64,000 bases of DNA. It comes from Emergomyces orientalis (lineage: Eukaryota; Ascomycota; Eurotiomycetes; Onygenales; Ajellomycetaceae). The notes under the pieces were generated by a model that saw only the letters and a list, made by a program, of their open reading frames with translations, was not told the DNA's origin and made no database searches. This document shows positions 23,797 to 36,090 of the stretch, piece by piece. How positions within the stretch are numbered: the stretch's first letter is position 1; every line of letters starts with the position of its first letter. A program made the position numbers and the translations under genes. Location: positions 4,526,001 through 4,590,000 of the forward strand of contig MOWL01000067.1 in the NCBI GenBank assembly GCA_002110485.1, given 5' to 3'.

Positions 23797-24752
23797 ATGA
23801 TGACTCCATGCAAAAATAGAAATAATTTCATAGAAACTGTTTCTGAAATTGAGATTTTGAAGAAAAGAAAAAAAGAAGAAATAGACAGACACAAAGTAGA
23901 TGAAGTGAAAAATCTACAAAAAATAGCTGATGAGCTATATAAACAGTGCATGTATGAAGAAAATGAAGAAATTCTTCTTATTCTGCATTCACAAGCAAGA
24001 CAACTGAATGAAATTATTAAGTTTAAACTTAATATTTCTTCAAATCTGAAGATAGTTTTGAAAAAAACTGAAAAATCTGTATCTCAAAAAATCTCTTCTG
24101 AATCTCTTTCAAAAGAAAACACTGAAAATGAGACAAAAACCTATACTCAAGCTCTCAATAGCTCACAAAATATTGAAAAAGAAAAATAGCTGAAAAAAGC
24201 AGAAAAAATTTTCTCATTAGTTGAGAAAAAAGAATAAAGAAAAGCTTAAAAAGAGATTAAATTTCTTGAATCAAAAAAACAGAGACTGATTTTAAAAGTT
24301 AGTGATAGAGCTATCTTTGAAAAATCTATTCTAAATGATTCTAAGTTCATTTTTGAACTTAGAAACAAAATCAATCAAAACTTTCATTTTGAAACTCAAA
24401 ATGAAGAATTCAAGCCAGTTATCTCATCAATTAAAATCTCTTTTCTGGGAAATTCAATTGTAATTACTGCTATGCCAGATTTCAGCTCTGAATATCTAAT
24501 TCAAAATGAAAACTGCTGAAAAGAGATAGTTCAAAAAGCTCTCTCTATTGAAGTTTCATGTGAAAAAGATGAGAAATGGGGAAAATTTGTATTACATGAT
24601 ATTTCAGTTGAAATCTTTGATCATGAAGAAGACATGATAAATTTGAAAGAAGAAATTGAAATATATAATTCAATTTCTTTGAAAAAAACCCCAATTTGGC
24701 TCAATTCTTATGAGCAAAGACAAAGAAATCAAAATGCTTCAGTTTTAATTAC
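23797..24752 (+). pseudogene. LINE-A ORF1, first part (coiled-coil/charged region)
   Basis: Lys/Glu-rich helical N-terminus, then a mixed domain (RNKINQNFHFETQNEEFK and onward) up to the gypsy-A insertion. Four internal stops occur: TAG 24187, TAA 24238, TAA 24247 and TGA 24520. The first three sit in a Gln/Lys/Glu-rich run and are the clearest CpA-type (Gln to stop) losses in the region. Confidence 0.75.
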
Positions 24753-25100
24753 TGAAGTGGAATAAGGGGTTGTGCGCTTTTGGCGGCACGTGGGCAGGAG
24801 CAGCGGGATTGTAAGGAGGTTGGTAAGTTCGCTGTGTATACAATATTCTATTCAACGAGCTATCCAAATAGCAATACAAAAGAACACGTAGGAGATTCAA
24901 ATATAGAAGAAGAACAAGCAATCAATCACATATCAAATCACATAATCAAAAAGGAGCAATCTCACTGCTCTGCGTACAATCAATCTTCGCCGAATCCACA
25001 CGTGTGTCAAAGGATAATGGGAATATGAGGCAGCCATGCCAAACAAATATATGAGGCGGCCTCAGTGAAAAGTAATACCATGCTGAGATTTCTCACCACA
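24753..25100 (-). repeat. Gypsy-A 3' LTR
   Basis: 348 bp, TG...CA on either strand. It differs from the other LTR at roughly a dozen sites, mostly CpG versus TpG/CpA, with two CpA and one CpC transitions. Confidence 0.93.
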
Positions 25101-25115
25101 CATCTCCCTCTTCTA
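25101..25115 (-). other. Gypsy-A polypurine tract
   Basis: The minus strand reads AGAAGAGGGAGATG immediately before the 3' LTR, the plus-strand priming site expected there. Confidence 0.75.
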
Positions 25116-25424
25116 TAGCTTGCTGACCCGGCAAGTAAGAATGCGATCCGAATGAATGAAAACAAGAAATTGCAGGAAAGAATCAATCAAGAATCAAGAA
25201 AATGAAAGACAATCAATAAAAGAATATAGAAAAGAGAAAGAAAAAGTGAACAGCAGAGAAAAGAAAGACAAGCAAGAACAAGAGAAAACAGAGAAACAAG
25301 TAAGCAGAATGTGATCAACATGGTGACAGTGACAAGATGCAGCAAATTGGCAACAGCGCGATCGTGATTGGTCAATCTTTTGATGGCCCGGGGCCGGGAA
25401 AACATGATTGGTTCATGACTGTGG

Positions 25425-28055
25425 CTATTCAGCGGGCGCATTCTCGCAGTCATGCGCCGGAATCTGCATAGCCTCGCTCTCGGCGACAGCGCGATCTCCC
25501 TCAATTGAGGCGAGGGGGATGTTCCTCTTCAGACAATAGAAACAGCTACATTCTCCAAATAATTCCTCCTCTGTAGCCATCATGATCTTGAAACACCAGA
25601 TCCCTTCAGTGACCGCTCTCTTGCGCCACTCCTCAATGTATTCTTGCGGTGAACTGCCCTTGCCGTTGAAGAGAATATCTTGCTTGTGCCTGATCATAGG
25701 GTCATCCCACTTCCGTCGACCCACCAGAGCATCCGAAATCGCTCCAAGACCCGTGACCGGAACAGCAGCAGGGTACCGATATGGAATACTTCCATATAAT
25801 ACCGAAAGGCCAGAGGGTGTTGACAGCCCGGCAATCAAATTGCGATGTGCTCGGGAGAGCTGCTCCCACGATCCGCTTTCAGGGACTTCAAGAGAGTGCC
25901 CGTCATCCTGAATTCCAACATACCACGGCAGCATTGTCTTGCGTTCCTTAGTAGCAGGCCCGGTGCTTCCATGAGGAAGATGCGGCATGGTTATTCGAGC
26001 ATTGCCTTGCTTGCATGGGACAGTCGTCCACTGCATTCTGAAGTTGTTGAGATTCTTGTTGGTGAGCATCTCAGATGTCATCTCTTGAACAATTCCACCA
26101 TTCGGGAGATTGTGAGCACACAGGCATCTGTTCCATTCTTGAATATTTTGATGCATTCCCAGGACTATGGTGGTGCAATTCCTCCCATCTTCATCGCTGA
26201 AAGAGACTGATCCCTGAATCATATTCACTCCATGATTTTTCTCCGCCAGGCGTTTAATATTGACATCAATATGGCGGAAGTAAGTGCTATCCCCAGACAA
26301 GGCGTATTTTGCATAATAGGGATAGGAAATCAGGTGCGTGCGATGATTGGGGCGGAGAGCAACATACCACACATAATACAGTGAATCTTGATGGATGATC
26401 TGTTGAACAATCCCGTGCAACATTGTTCAGAGTCACTTCCAGGTCTTCTTATCTTTTCGCTGATGGAACCTGTACATGCTCCATTCGACTGTGGCAACCT
26501 TCGCCAGGGTGTTGTAATTATTGTTGACCTCTGCCGCCTTCATCGCGTTCATCCATCTAAATATTGGCAGGATGACGGAACCATCCTTCTTTCATTGCTG
26601 AAAAGCTGCACTGGAATTGAAATCAAGAAAAGCAAGTCAGACCAGTGTTTGTTCTCAATTTGATGATGTAACTGGTGGTAGGCGATTATGGCGCATTTGA
26701 TATACCTGTAGCATATCTTCGGGGCGAGGAGGTCGGCGATCAAGACAGAAGAAATGATATGTGTCATCAGCAGCTCGCATCCGCCCAAGATTCTGGTGAT
26801 TATTCACCACAAGCCCGATTCTCTTTATCAGCCCCGCATGGTCAAGATCGCGTGTAAGGAGTCCAATCTTGCTGCTGAGATTTACTGAATGCAGATAGCA
26901 TATAGTCAAGCCTTGTCACGGAAGCCTGGCTATCTTGTCCAGAAGATGCACCAGCTGACATTCTTCTATCTTCTTTGCATCTCTAAGCTGCGCTTTCACA
27001 TCCACAGGGACATAGGGAGAACACCGGCATCCTCTGTTCACTGTTGTATGCTGCTTGTCAGTTGCCTCTACCAAAGCAGAGCTATCTTGATCAACCCCCA
27101 TATTCTCAAATTCTGCAACTTGGTCAGGGCTGAGAAGTTCAGCAAGATGAGTGTCTGACAAGGCTGCAGACAGGCTGCTGACGTCCGAAAGCAAGGATTG
27201 GCCGGAGACACGGCGAGAAGTACGCACAGGAGGACTATGTATAGAACCTTGAGAAGATCCAAGCGAGGGTGCACTGAGGCATATCACGTTCAACACACGG
27301 GGAGAAGGTAGAGGAGACTGGCCAGTCATATGTTGATCGGGAGGGGATAGGACACGTTCTTGAGGCTGGGGTGAAGCAACTGTCATAGAATCTTCAGTGA
27401 GAATTCCGCCAGGACCAAAGATAAGACCTGCAGCTTGAAGATTTCCTTGTGTGATCTCTTGGCCAATAAAATTGGAATTGGCCGCTGCTTCGATATCTGC
27501 CAACATGATCATCTTATATCGCTTAACTCCTCGTCGAGGTGGCTGAGTGATGCGAGTCCACATTGCTTGATTGATCCAGCCGATTGCAGAAGCATATTCG
27601 TGATGTAGGGCCAGGGTTTGACAGACACGTTGCATCCGCTCTGAAGTCATGATATGCCAGAACGAATCCACACGAACTTTTCCCCACATCCTGGTGCATG
27701 TAGTATATGCTATGGCGCAGCGATCGCGCCGTTCAGCTACCTGAGCAGCAACTCGTTGAAGCTCCGCCGTCTGGTTATCAAATGCTTGCTGGGCCACCAC
27801 CTGGCGCCAGGATCCATCATTTCTCATCCACTCATAGAATGCGGCAACCTCATCTTGAGCCGCCTCATGGCGCCTCATGAGTAGATTACCGATCTCACAT
27901 TGTGCTTGGTAGCGAACCTGCGGATTCTGACCCAGAGAATTGACATAAGCTTGCAGCTCCATCGCTGTATGAAAAACATGGTTATCATATGTCACAAGAG
28001 CGAGCTGGCTCGCTGGTCTCAGTACCAGAGTGTGTTGGCTAGAGGGGTTCGACAT
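25425..28055 (-). pseudogene. Gypsy-A third ORF (877 codons), unknown function
   Basis: A single frame from ATG 28055 to TAG 25427-25425. It is broken by six TGA (26918, 26657, 26639, 26594, 26435, 26429, first-base positions on the minus strand) and by no TAA or TAG. Residues 1-170 are helical and charged (QLALVTYDNHVFHTAMELQA near the start). A Ser/Pro-rich linker follows, then a C-terminal globular-looking part (LPWYVGIQDDGHSLEVPESG) with a Cys pair cluster, CSCFYCLK. I see no signal peptide, transmembrane segment or envelope-like feature, and I do not recognise a family. CpG and codon composition match gag-pol of the same element. Confidence 0.75.
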
Positions 28056-28565
28056 CTTTGTAATGAAATAAGGAAATATAGGGAAAAATCAATGAATTAA
28101 AAATAGAAAAAGAGACTTGAATGTCAATTTGAAAAAGAAAAATGGTTATCTGGGCAGAGCAGGTCAATAATATAATACTTCCTCAAGGTGAATTTTGAAA
28201 GATAATGTGAAAAGCAGTCAACATGCAGCAAGAGTGACAGTGATTCATAAAATTCACTGTCAGCTTCAATCTGACCCAGAGAATTGAATATCAAAGAGAA
28301 AGTAAACAAAACAAAGAAAAGACAATATCAAGAGATTAAAATTAGAAGAAACTGATATGATGCATGAAAAACATGCAAGAAAGAAGCAGAATCATGAAAA
28401 ATAGAGATTAAGAAAACAGCAACTTGAATGAAGAAAACAACAACAAGGAAATCATTATACAAAGAAAAACAGCAGTCAGATAATGACTGCAAACTCCTTA
28501 TCATGAGAGATTCATGACTGCAAGTCATTCTGATTCTCTCTCAAAGAATTCTTCTTATCAGTATC
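28056..28565. other. Gypsy-A noncoding gap between pol and ORF3
   Basis: About 510 bp, A-rich on the plus strand. No ORF with codon structure. Could hold a leader or internal promoter for ORF3. Confidence 0.5.
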
Positions 28566-31500
28566 TTACATATCCACCTCTTCCTCTTCAATATCATTTG
28601 CTTCATTGATATTATTCTCTGCAACCGGCATTTGATTGTCTCGGAGATAGAACCTTTTTAACCTATTACCTGCAGTAGTATTTTGAAACGGCGAATCATC
28701 CAGCTCTTTCAGATGATAGATCTCTTTCTCATGGTTTGCTTCTCGGATTCGATACGGGCCCAGCCATCGGAAGTTGAGCTTGGCAGAATAGGACATTTCT
28801 AGCTTGATATCATGCAAAAGCACCAAATCACTTATCTGCAATGATTCTTGGATTAATTGCTTAGTTTCATCAAATAGATCTCGGTTCTTCTCTCTCGCAT
28901 GGCGCAGGTGATGAGCGGCCTCCTCCAGATCTTCATCTCTCTTTTTCAATTGTTGAATACGCATATATATCAAATCAGCACGGGATTGCACTGTCTGCCA
29001 GGGAAGTGTTTGCCAAGTTGGAACGTCAAGCTCTATTGGAAGGATAGCATCGTAGCCATATTGCAGGCGGAACGGGGTTTCACCAGTAGATTGCCGAATG
29101 GTGACGCGATCTGCCCATAGTGCAGAATGGAAATGATTAACCCAGCTTCTTCCATCTGCAGCTAGCTTTGAAAGCGCATCGGATATCGGGCAGTGACCGC
29201 GTTCGACCATGCCATTAGCCTTCGCATTGTATGGTGAGATGGTTATTTGATTAACACAATATTTGACAGTGAGAATCTTAGTTCATTTTTGATTCTCCAG
29301 CCTGCCATCACACACTAATTTCTGAAAGCAGCTGTGTCAGCAAATGATATTCTCATAGATGAATTGCGCCACGTTCTCAGCTGTTCCACAAGCGAGAGGG
29401 CGGCCTTCCACCCAGCCAGTGAGATCATTCTGAGCAATAACAGCACATCACTTGCCTCGGTTCTTCGGAAACTTGACAACATCGATACACCACTTGTCCC
29501 ATAGATAATTGCGGCTTGTTGGATATAGTGGTTCTTCCAAGCGAGCGCCATCCCTCAGCTGGCACACTGTGCAGCTTTTGCAATAATTCTTGACAGCTTT
29601 CCAGATACCTTCCCATCAATATCACTGCGTGATCTTGTGGTTTGTGGCCTCGCAGCCCTTATGACCAGATTCATCATGCATCCGAGCAACAATATTCTTT
29701 TGCTCAGATGAGTTATCAACCACGCGTCTCAGAGGAATTCCCTTGCCTGATCATCGGAATAGATGTTGACCTTGGACGATATATCGAAGTGCATGCTTGC
29801 GCCATTTAGAAAAGATGGAATGTGGTATATCATCCGGCCGCTTCATGGTGGTGAGAAACCTCGCAATTGATTTGCTGCGATCAGAATAATCAGGTGAAAG
29901 AACATGCACACCTGATGACTCAGAAGCATCCACGCCGCTGACATCGAAATCAGGAACCGTCAAAGATGCAACACTAATATAGTTGAGTTCTGCATCTATG
30001 AAATCATTGATATCTTGATCCTCAGGAACCTCACCCTCAGCAGGAGGTCGACGAGATAGCTCATCTGCAGCAGTATGCTTTCAATCAGGCACATGTCGAA
30101 CTTCGAAATCAAACATCCGAATCCAGGCAAGCCAGCCAGTAACGAGAGCACCAGGCAGGTCAGTGGCAGATTGATTGAGCTGTGCCACTAGAGTCTTCGC
30201 GTCGGTTTCCAGAATAAAGTGAACGCCATACAGGTAATAACAGCATTTCTTTAGCATCTTGAGCACAGCGCGGCATTCTTGCTTTCCTGCATCATATTTT
30301 GCTTCAGTGGGGCTCCAGATTCCGCTCTCATATCGGCAAGGGTGTAGCTTTCCATTCAATTTATCCCGTTGGCTGAGCGTTCCACCCCATCCTTCAAGAC
30401 AGGCATCCGTGGCCATCACGATATCACCGGCATCTTCAGAATAATCAATGCAGCAAAGTGCAGGGGCAGTTGTCAGGGCATTCTTCAAAATTGTCATTGC
30501 ATTCACTTGTTCAAGACCCCAGGTAAAAGGAATGTTCTTCTTGAATAGAATATAGATAGGTATAGAAATGATAGCGAAATTCAGAATCCATATTCTATAG
30601 TAAACACAAACACCTAAGAAAGCTCAGGCACCCGTGACATCTGTCAGATCCAGCCACTCAACGATTTTGACGATTTTCGCAGCTTCAGGGCGCCTGCCGT
30701 CAGCATCCACAACATGTCCAACTAGAACCATACCGGAGCAGGCGAATTCTGACTTTTCAACCTGGATACACGTGTCCGCGAGTTCTATGCTGATGAGGGT
30801 GGCATCTAAGTTTTGCAGATGCTCCAGAACAAATTTCTGAATACCTGGCATCACTTCTTCATCATTGTAACGCGTCCGCGGGCCTTTCACACCAATATCA
30901 TCCATAAAATTGTCTGCTTGATGCGGTATGTTCGATCGAAGAATGCGTGCCATGATTCAGCAGAACTGCGCAATAGAATTCATCGCGCCTTGTGGCAGTG
31001 CTGTCTGACAAAGCAACCTGATTGAGGTAAGGAAAGCTGTCATATCTCAGCTGTCTTCATGTAAAGGAACTTGATCATATCCAGAAAAGAAATCCATCAT
31101 GCTTGTTATCTTCATTCCCGCGAAATCCTCAGCAAACGCGTCCGCACTAGGTGGAATATACGCATCGCGAATAGTGACAGCGTTCATGTCCATGCACATG
31201 TTGACAATGTGATATTTCCCAGCTTCTTTCTTCTTGACAAGGAACCACTTATTTCAATACAGATCATGACAATGTTCATAAACTTCAGAATCAATGTGTT
31301 CGCGAAGCATATTGATGATTGTAGGGACAAGCTTTCGAGGAATAGGAAATCCTGCCGCTTGCCATGCTTTATGCAGAGCAATGTGAATCTTGACAGATGA
31401 AGAGACTTCTTTTGCAAGTGTTCCACAATTCTTAAAACTTCACGCAAGGACTTTTTCTCTTCTAAGCAGAATCTCAATCAAAAGTTCGTGTTTCTGTGGG

Positions 31501-32141
31501 GTGAGCATTGATCTGATCTGCAGATTCTTGATTCTTTTCTCTGTGAGTCGCGAACCTCGCGGGCAATCAGAGAAATGGGGTGTAATGAAATGATTGTAGA
31601 GTGAAGGCGGATCCTGCTCTGAAATCACATTGTCTTTGAATCATTGTTGGCGAATTTCTCTCCACTTATCTGTTCCGCCGGGAATCCCGCCATCTGTAGT
31701 TGACACATTGAGAGATTGAATCTTATCGGCTTTTCACTTGTATAATGTCGCAATGACTGGACCGCGCGATTGAGGAGAAGATCGTGAAGAAGCATATAAA
31801 GACAAATCATGAAGCTGCACACCATGAACACGGCGTGATTCAGATATTGAATAATTAGAGAAAGAAAAAGATGAATGTGTAGACAGATAAAATTGTTGAT
31901 GTAGAATGGTGGGGAAAAACCTGTGAGATTCTTGAGTGTTTTGAGGCAGTGTTCTCTGATTGACTGAATCTTTTGGCGGCCCGGGGCCGCCAAAAGTCTG
32001 ATTGGCTGACGCACCCACACCGCTTTCAAAACACAGCAGAATATTTGCCCCGCTATCCACATCGCGATCGCTGAATCTGATATCATTTCTTTGCCCACCA
32101 CATTCAACATCGCAAAGATCAATCGGACTCAGCATATCTAG
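28566..32141 (-). pseudogene. Gypsy-A pol: RT, RNase H, integrase
   Basis: The -1 frame relative to gag-pro, ending at TAA 28568-28566. The RT has NKWFLVKKKEAGKYHIVNM, MDFFSGYDQVPLHED, LPQGAMNSIAQF and the catalytic NFMDDIGVKG. RNase H has TDACLEGWGGTLSQ and HFILETDAKTLVAQLN. The integrase zinc finger ends CKSCTVCQL, with core DKWCIDVVKF and a later MVERGHCPISDALSKL region. About 14 internal stops, all TGA, are recognisable, many where the family has Arg (DS*DMTAF, HVPD*KHTAAD) and some where it has Trp (Y*WEG). Confidence 0.88.
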
Positions 32142-32147
32142 TTTAAA
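32138..32147 (-). promoter_or_regulatory. -1 ribosomal frameshift site between gag-pro and pol
   Basis: The minus strand reads ACT TTA AAC TAG in the gag-pro frame. T TTA AAC (32147-32141) is a canonical X XXY YYZ slippery heptamer placed directly before the stop. Slipping back one base gives CTA GAT ATG, the frame of pol. I did not identify a stimulating pseudoknot. Confidence 0.8.
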
Positions 32148-34696
32148 GTCTGCACTTTGTCATGAAGATCATCTAACTTTCAATCTCCATGGTTGCCAGG
32201 AGAATAATCAAGAAAAGACACCTGATTCTTCTCATCCTTCGGATCAAAAACATGAACAAGAACGCTGCCTTTGTTATCTGTAGTTCTTGCCAAACGCGTC
32301 GCGTTTTCATATGGTCGGCCGAGAATGCAATCATGAGAACCGCGTTTCATGATGAAGAATGTCTGAGGCATCATAACAGATTCAAGGTGAACAGGAACAT
32401 CCTTGCAGATTCCAATGACACCACTCTGCTGACCCCCAGCTCCAAGAATAGGTTTGACAGCATCCCTTTGAATGATGAGACTGAGATCTAACACAGTTCT
32501 TTCAACAAGACAGTTAATTTCCACACCTTCATCAAATATCGCCTCAGTTTCCCCCTTTCCAATTCCGACAGTGAACTTGATGTGTCCAACCGAAACAAGA
32601 TTTCAACAAGGATTATACTCAGCAACAGAAGTGCCAGGTTGAACCAGGGCAACGGTGGCTGCATCATCCCGAATCATATGCTGTTGAACTTCGATGGGAA
32701 GATTTTGAAAGAACATGTGCTGGAGTTGGGTGGAGCATGCCATGAGATCTTTAATCTGAATTCCGCTGATTTCTTGGCGCATGATCTTCTTGAATATTCA
32801 CCGCGTCATGATTGTCATATTGTCTTTATTCTTCATTTCTGCAGAAAGCTTTGACTCTTTGAGTTTTTGAGGCCTGCAGAGAACAGTTTTCTTCTGAATC
32901 TGTGGAGCATCTGCCATTTCTGAATCTGGGACAATTCCACTGTCTCTGAGCTTTGGACTTCCGCTCTGAAGCTGTTTATCATGGAGAGGTTGAGAATTAT
33001 CATTCTCATCATCTTTCTGTGAAGCAGAGATCACATCTTGAGCAAAAGAAACTGATTTCTCATCTGAATACCTGCCATTGCACTGAGAATGTGTTGTTGG
33101 CAGTCTCTTCTTCTTCTCAATTTATCTGGAAAGTGTTGCTTGATTTTTATTCATAGAAGGGGCCTTATCCTTCTCAGTAGAAGTGGAAGCAGTTATTACA
33201 CTAACAATCTCCTTCATCTCACTATCGGTCATATCACCTTCCTCAGGGCCACTATCAAATCCAATATCACATATGCTTACGGCATTCACCGATGGCATCG
33301 GGGATCCGTCAGGAAATACCCGGATACTACCATCATTCCGAAGTTTATCCGCGGTTGGGACAGTCAGCGGTGCAGCCATTTGCTTCAAAAGTCATTCAAT
33401 TGTAACAATATGGAACTCAAGTCAGTTGACAGCAATCTTCGGGCCTTTTCTCATCATATTACCCTCATAGTATTCTCCAATCATATTCCGATGAATCTTG
33501 CCCTGATCGATGAGCCGGCCAATTGCTAAGCAATTTGGAAGCATATGGTTTGAATCTCCGCAACCCCAGCATGACATCGGCGGTCGATTGTATTGAACAA
33601 AGCTTCCGGATCGAGATCGAGACGGGCCTCCAGGTCCACATTGAGTTCCATAGTAAGACACATTTGGCAAATTCAATGCAGGATCACGTCCTCGAGTAAG
33701 AAGAATCTTTGGAGCAGTCACATTTTACTGCATGTTTCCCTGGTTTTGAATGCCAGCGATCGCCAGAGATAATGTGTTCATTCAGTTGACAAGGTTCTCA
33801 AGAATGTTATCACTCGGATTCTGTGTTTTCGCATCCGGAGCAGGCATCGCCGAAGCGGTCGGCACAGGCACATTCAATGTGGGCGGATTAAACACGGGCT
33901 GAGCAGACGGCTGCATCGATGGAATAGAGTTGGGGAAAACATCAGGTGCCAGAACTCGTGCAATCTCTTCCTTTGTCTTCTGCATTTGAGACACAGCATC
34001 GCAGATCTTCAGCAGTTCCCATTCAGATTGACTAATCTTATCAAATCCAGCAGTGCGGAAAGCTTTTTCACGAATACCTTCTGAAAGTCCTTGAAGAAAC
34101 CAGATACAAGCAAGAGATTGTTGCAATTCATTCTTGCAAATGAGAGGCATTGCAACTGCGTGGAATTGATGGCAGTAGACGAGGATCTCCTGGCTGGTAG
34201 AATGGGTTTTGTTGCACAATGCATGAAGATAAGATTGATTATACATCTGTTGGTGAGCATCTTCGCGCCAGAAATCAGCAAGTAACTGCTTTTTAACCAT
34301 TTCTCATGTCTTATGATCCAAGACAAGCTGATCGATATGGCCCTGCAGTTCCATGGTACAATAGTTCCGTAATACCGCCAGAGCATCAATTCCTGCAACG
34401 AAATGCAAGATGCACATTGCCTCATATTGATCAACAAAAGCAGTAATGTTTCTCCCATCAAAGAATGGGGCTCCAGGTGCTCCAGAAATCGGCATTGGCA
34501 TGACAAGACGTTGATATGGCAGTCCACTATTGGGAGTCGGCTGACCGGACGAGGTAGTAGTGGGTGTAGTCATCTTTTCTTTGCTAGCTTCTGTCTTCTC
34601 TTTGCTAACTTCTATTTTCGGGGGCGCTGCAGAGACCTTTCCTGACTGAGTTTGACGATGGACAATAGAATCCGACCGAGAATGCTTGGAAGACAT
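32138..34696 (-). pseudogene. Gypsy-A gag-pro
   Basis: One frame from ATG 34696 to TAG 32140-32138. Gag has a capsid-like region (GAPFFDGRNITAFVDQYE) and one knuckle, CWGCGDSNHMLPNC. The aspartic-protease-like part has VEINCLVERTVLDLSLI followed by the CILGRPYENATR flap-end motif; the family's catalytic D(S/T)G is not preserved at the expected site, which reads DEGVEINC. Stops inside are mostly TGA (for example after DHKT, LVN, AVN, IE, TR, PC and GD), plus TAA at 33727 and 33124. Confidence 0.82.
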
Positions 34697-35113
34697 ATAT
34701 TGAGAAAGAAAGAAACACACAAAAGACTTCTGTTCACATAAGAGAAAGAGTTCAACAATACTATCAATATCAATATTCTTTTTATATTCAAATCTCAAAT
34801 TCTCAAGAAAGAGAAGGAATTTCAACATTCACTTTAGATCTTTTCACTGAAGGTCTTTTTTCTTATCACTTTTCTCAACATTTCTCTCTTCTTTCATTTG
34901 TTGAATAGGGGTATGGGTATTTAAATTGAGCTTATCAGTGGGGCGTTCGCTCGCATCCTTCGTTATCCACTGTCGATATCGGCCATATCGGCCAATCAGA
35001 GGCTTCCACAAATGAACACTATTGAAAAGAATGCTCAATAAAAGCAGAAAAGACAAAATGTTGAGAGAAATCATATCAGTCATAGCTACCACCTGCCCAT
35101 CCATTTTGAATTG

Positions 35114-35131
35114 CCTTCCCAGGGACGCCAA
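35114..35131 (-). other. Gypsy-A primer-binding site
   Basis: Directly inside the 5' LTR the minus strand reads TTGGCGTCCCTGGGAAGG. TGG at the expected place would pair with a tRNA CCA end. The tRNA was not identified. Confidence 0.65.
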
Positions 35132-35480
35132 TGAAGTGGAATAAGGGGTTGTGCGCTTTTGGCGGCACGTGGGCAGGAGCAGCGGGATCGTAAGGAGGTT
35201 GGTAAGTTCGCCATGTATACAATATTCTATTCAACAAGCTATCCAAATAGCAATACAAAAGAACATGTAGGAGATTCAAATATAGAAGAAGAACAAGCAA
35301 TCAATCACATATTAAATCATATAATCAAAAAGGAGCAATCTCACTGCTCTGCGTACAATCAATCTTCGCCGAATCCACACGTGTGTCAAAGGATAATGGG
35401 AATATGAGGCAGCCATGCCAAACAAATATATGAGGCGGCCTCGGCGAAAAGTAATACCACGCCGAGATTCCTCACCACAT
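35132..35480 (-). repeat. Gypsy-A 5' LTR
   Basis: 349 bp, the partner of 24753-25100. On the minus strand it begins TGTGGTGAGG and ends CCACTTCA, next to the primer-binding site. Confidence 0.93.
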
Positions 35481-35484
35481 TACT

Positions 35485-36063
35485 ACAAATACAATAGAAC
35501 AGTCAAAATGACAGTATATTGTAATTGCAGAATTGAAAATGAAAGTATTTGAATTCAAAGATTCAAGAGAGAATATTAAATCTCAAATTCAATGCTCAAA
35601 CTGTCAGAAACATGGACACTTTGCAAATACTTGTAAAAGAAATTCTAAATGTCAGTTTTGTGCTTTAGATCACAAAACAAATGAACATTCTTGCAACACA
35701 TGTAGAAAAATAGATGAAATCTGCAATCACACTGAAATTAAATGCAGTAATTGCTATGAAAAGCACACATCTATTTCAAAAGATTGTATTTTCATTTTCA
35801 AGAAAAAGTCTTTCAATAAAGATGTGAAATGGAGAAAAGAAACTCAAAATACAGAGAAAATAGATAAAACTACAAAAAGAAGAAATTCTCAAATGTCTAT
35901 TTCTTCTGAGTCAAATTCTTTTTCAAAAAATAGACAGATCTTAAACTCTGTTACACCTATAAAAATGAGAAAAGATAAAGAAAATCTCATTTCTATGAAA
36001 GCAGTAGAAGTTCCAGCTCTGAATACAGATAATAGATATAATCTATTATCTGATTCAGAATAA
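35485..36063 (+). pseudogene. LINE-A ORF1, second part (CCHC zinc knuckles)
   Basis: Continues ORF1 in the same frame after the gypsy-A 3' edge. CCHC knuckles start CSNCQKHGHFANTC, then further Cys/His clusters (CQFCALDHKTNEHSC, CSNCYEKHTSISKDC). One TGA lies just inside the junction (about 35512). ORF1 ends at TAA 36061-36063, and ORF2 starts 27 nt later in the same frame. Confidence 0.85.
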
Positions 36064-36090
36064 AAGAAACACAGCTTCAATTTATTCCTT

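Larger units (their letters stand above)
24753..35480 (-). mobile_element. Gypsy-A: 10.7-kb Ty3/gypsy LTR retrotransposon with a third ORF
   Basis: Minus-strand element bounded by 348/349-bp LTRs. It is inserted in LINE-A ORF1 with the target duplication TTAC (24749-24752 and 35481-35484; ATTAC if the shared A is counted). The order is 5' LTR, PBS, gag-pro, -1 frameshift, pol (RT, RNase H, integrase), a third ORF, PPT and 3' LTR. It keeps much more CpG than its LINE host, so it arrived later. At 10.7 kb it is long for a fungal gypsy because of the extra ORF. Confidence 0.93.
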
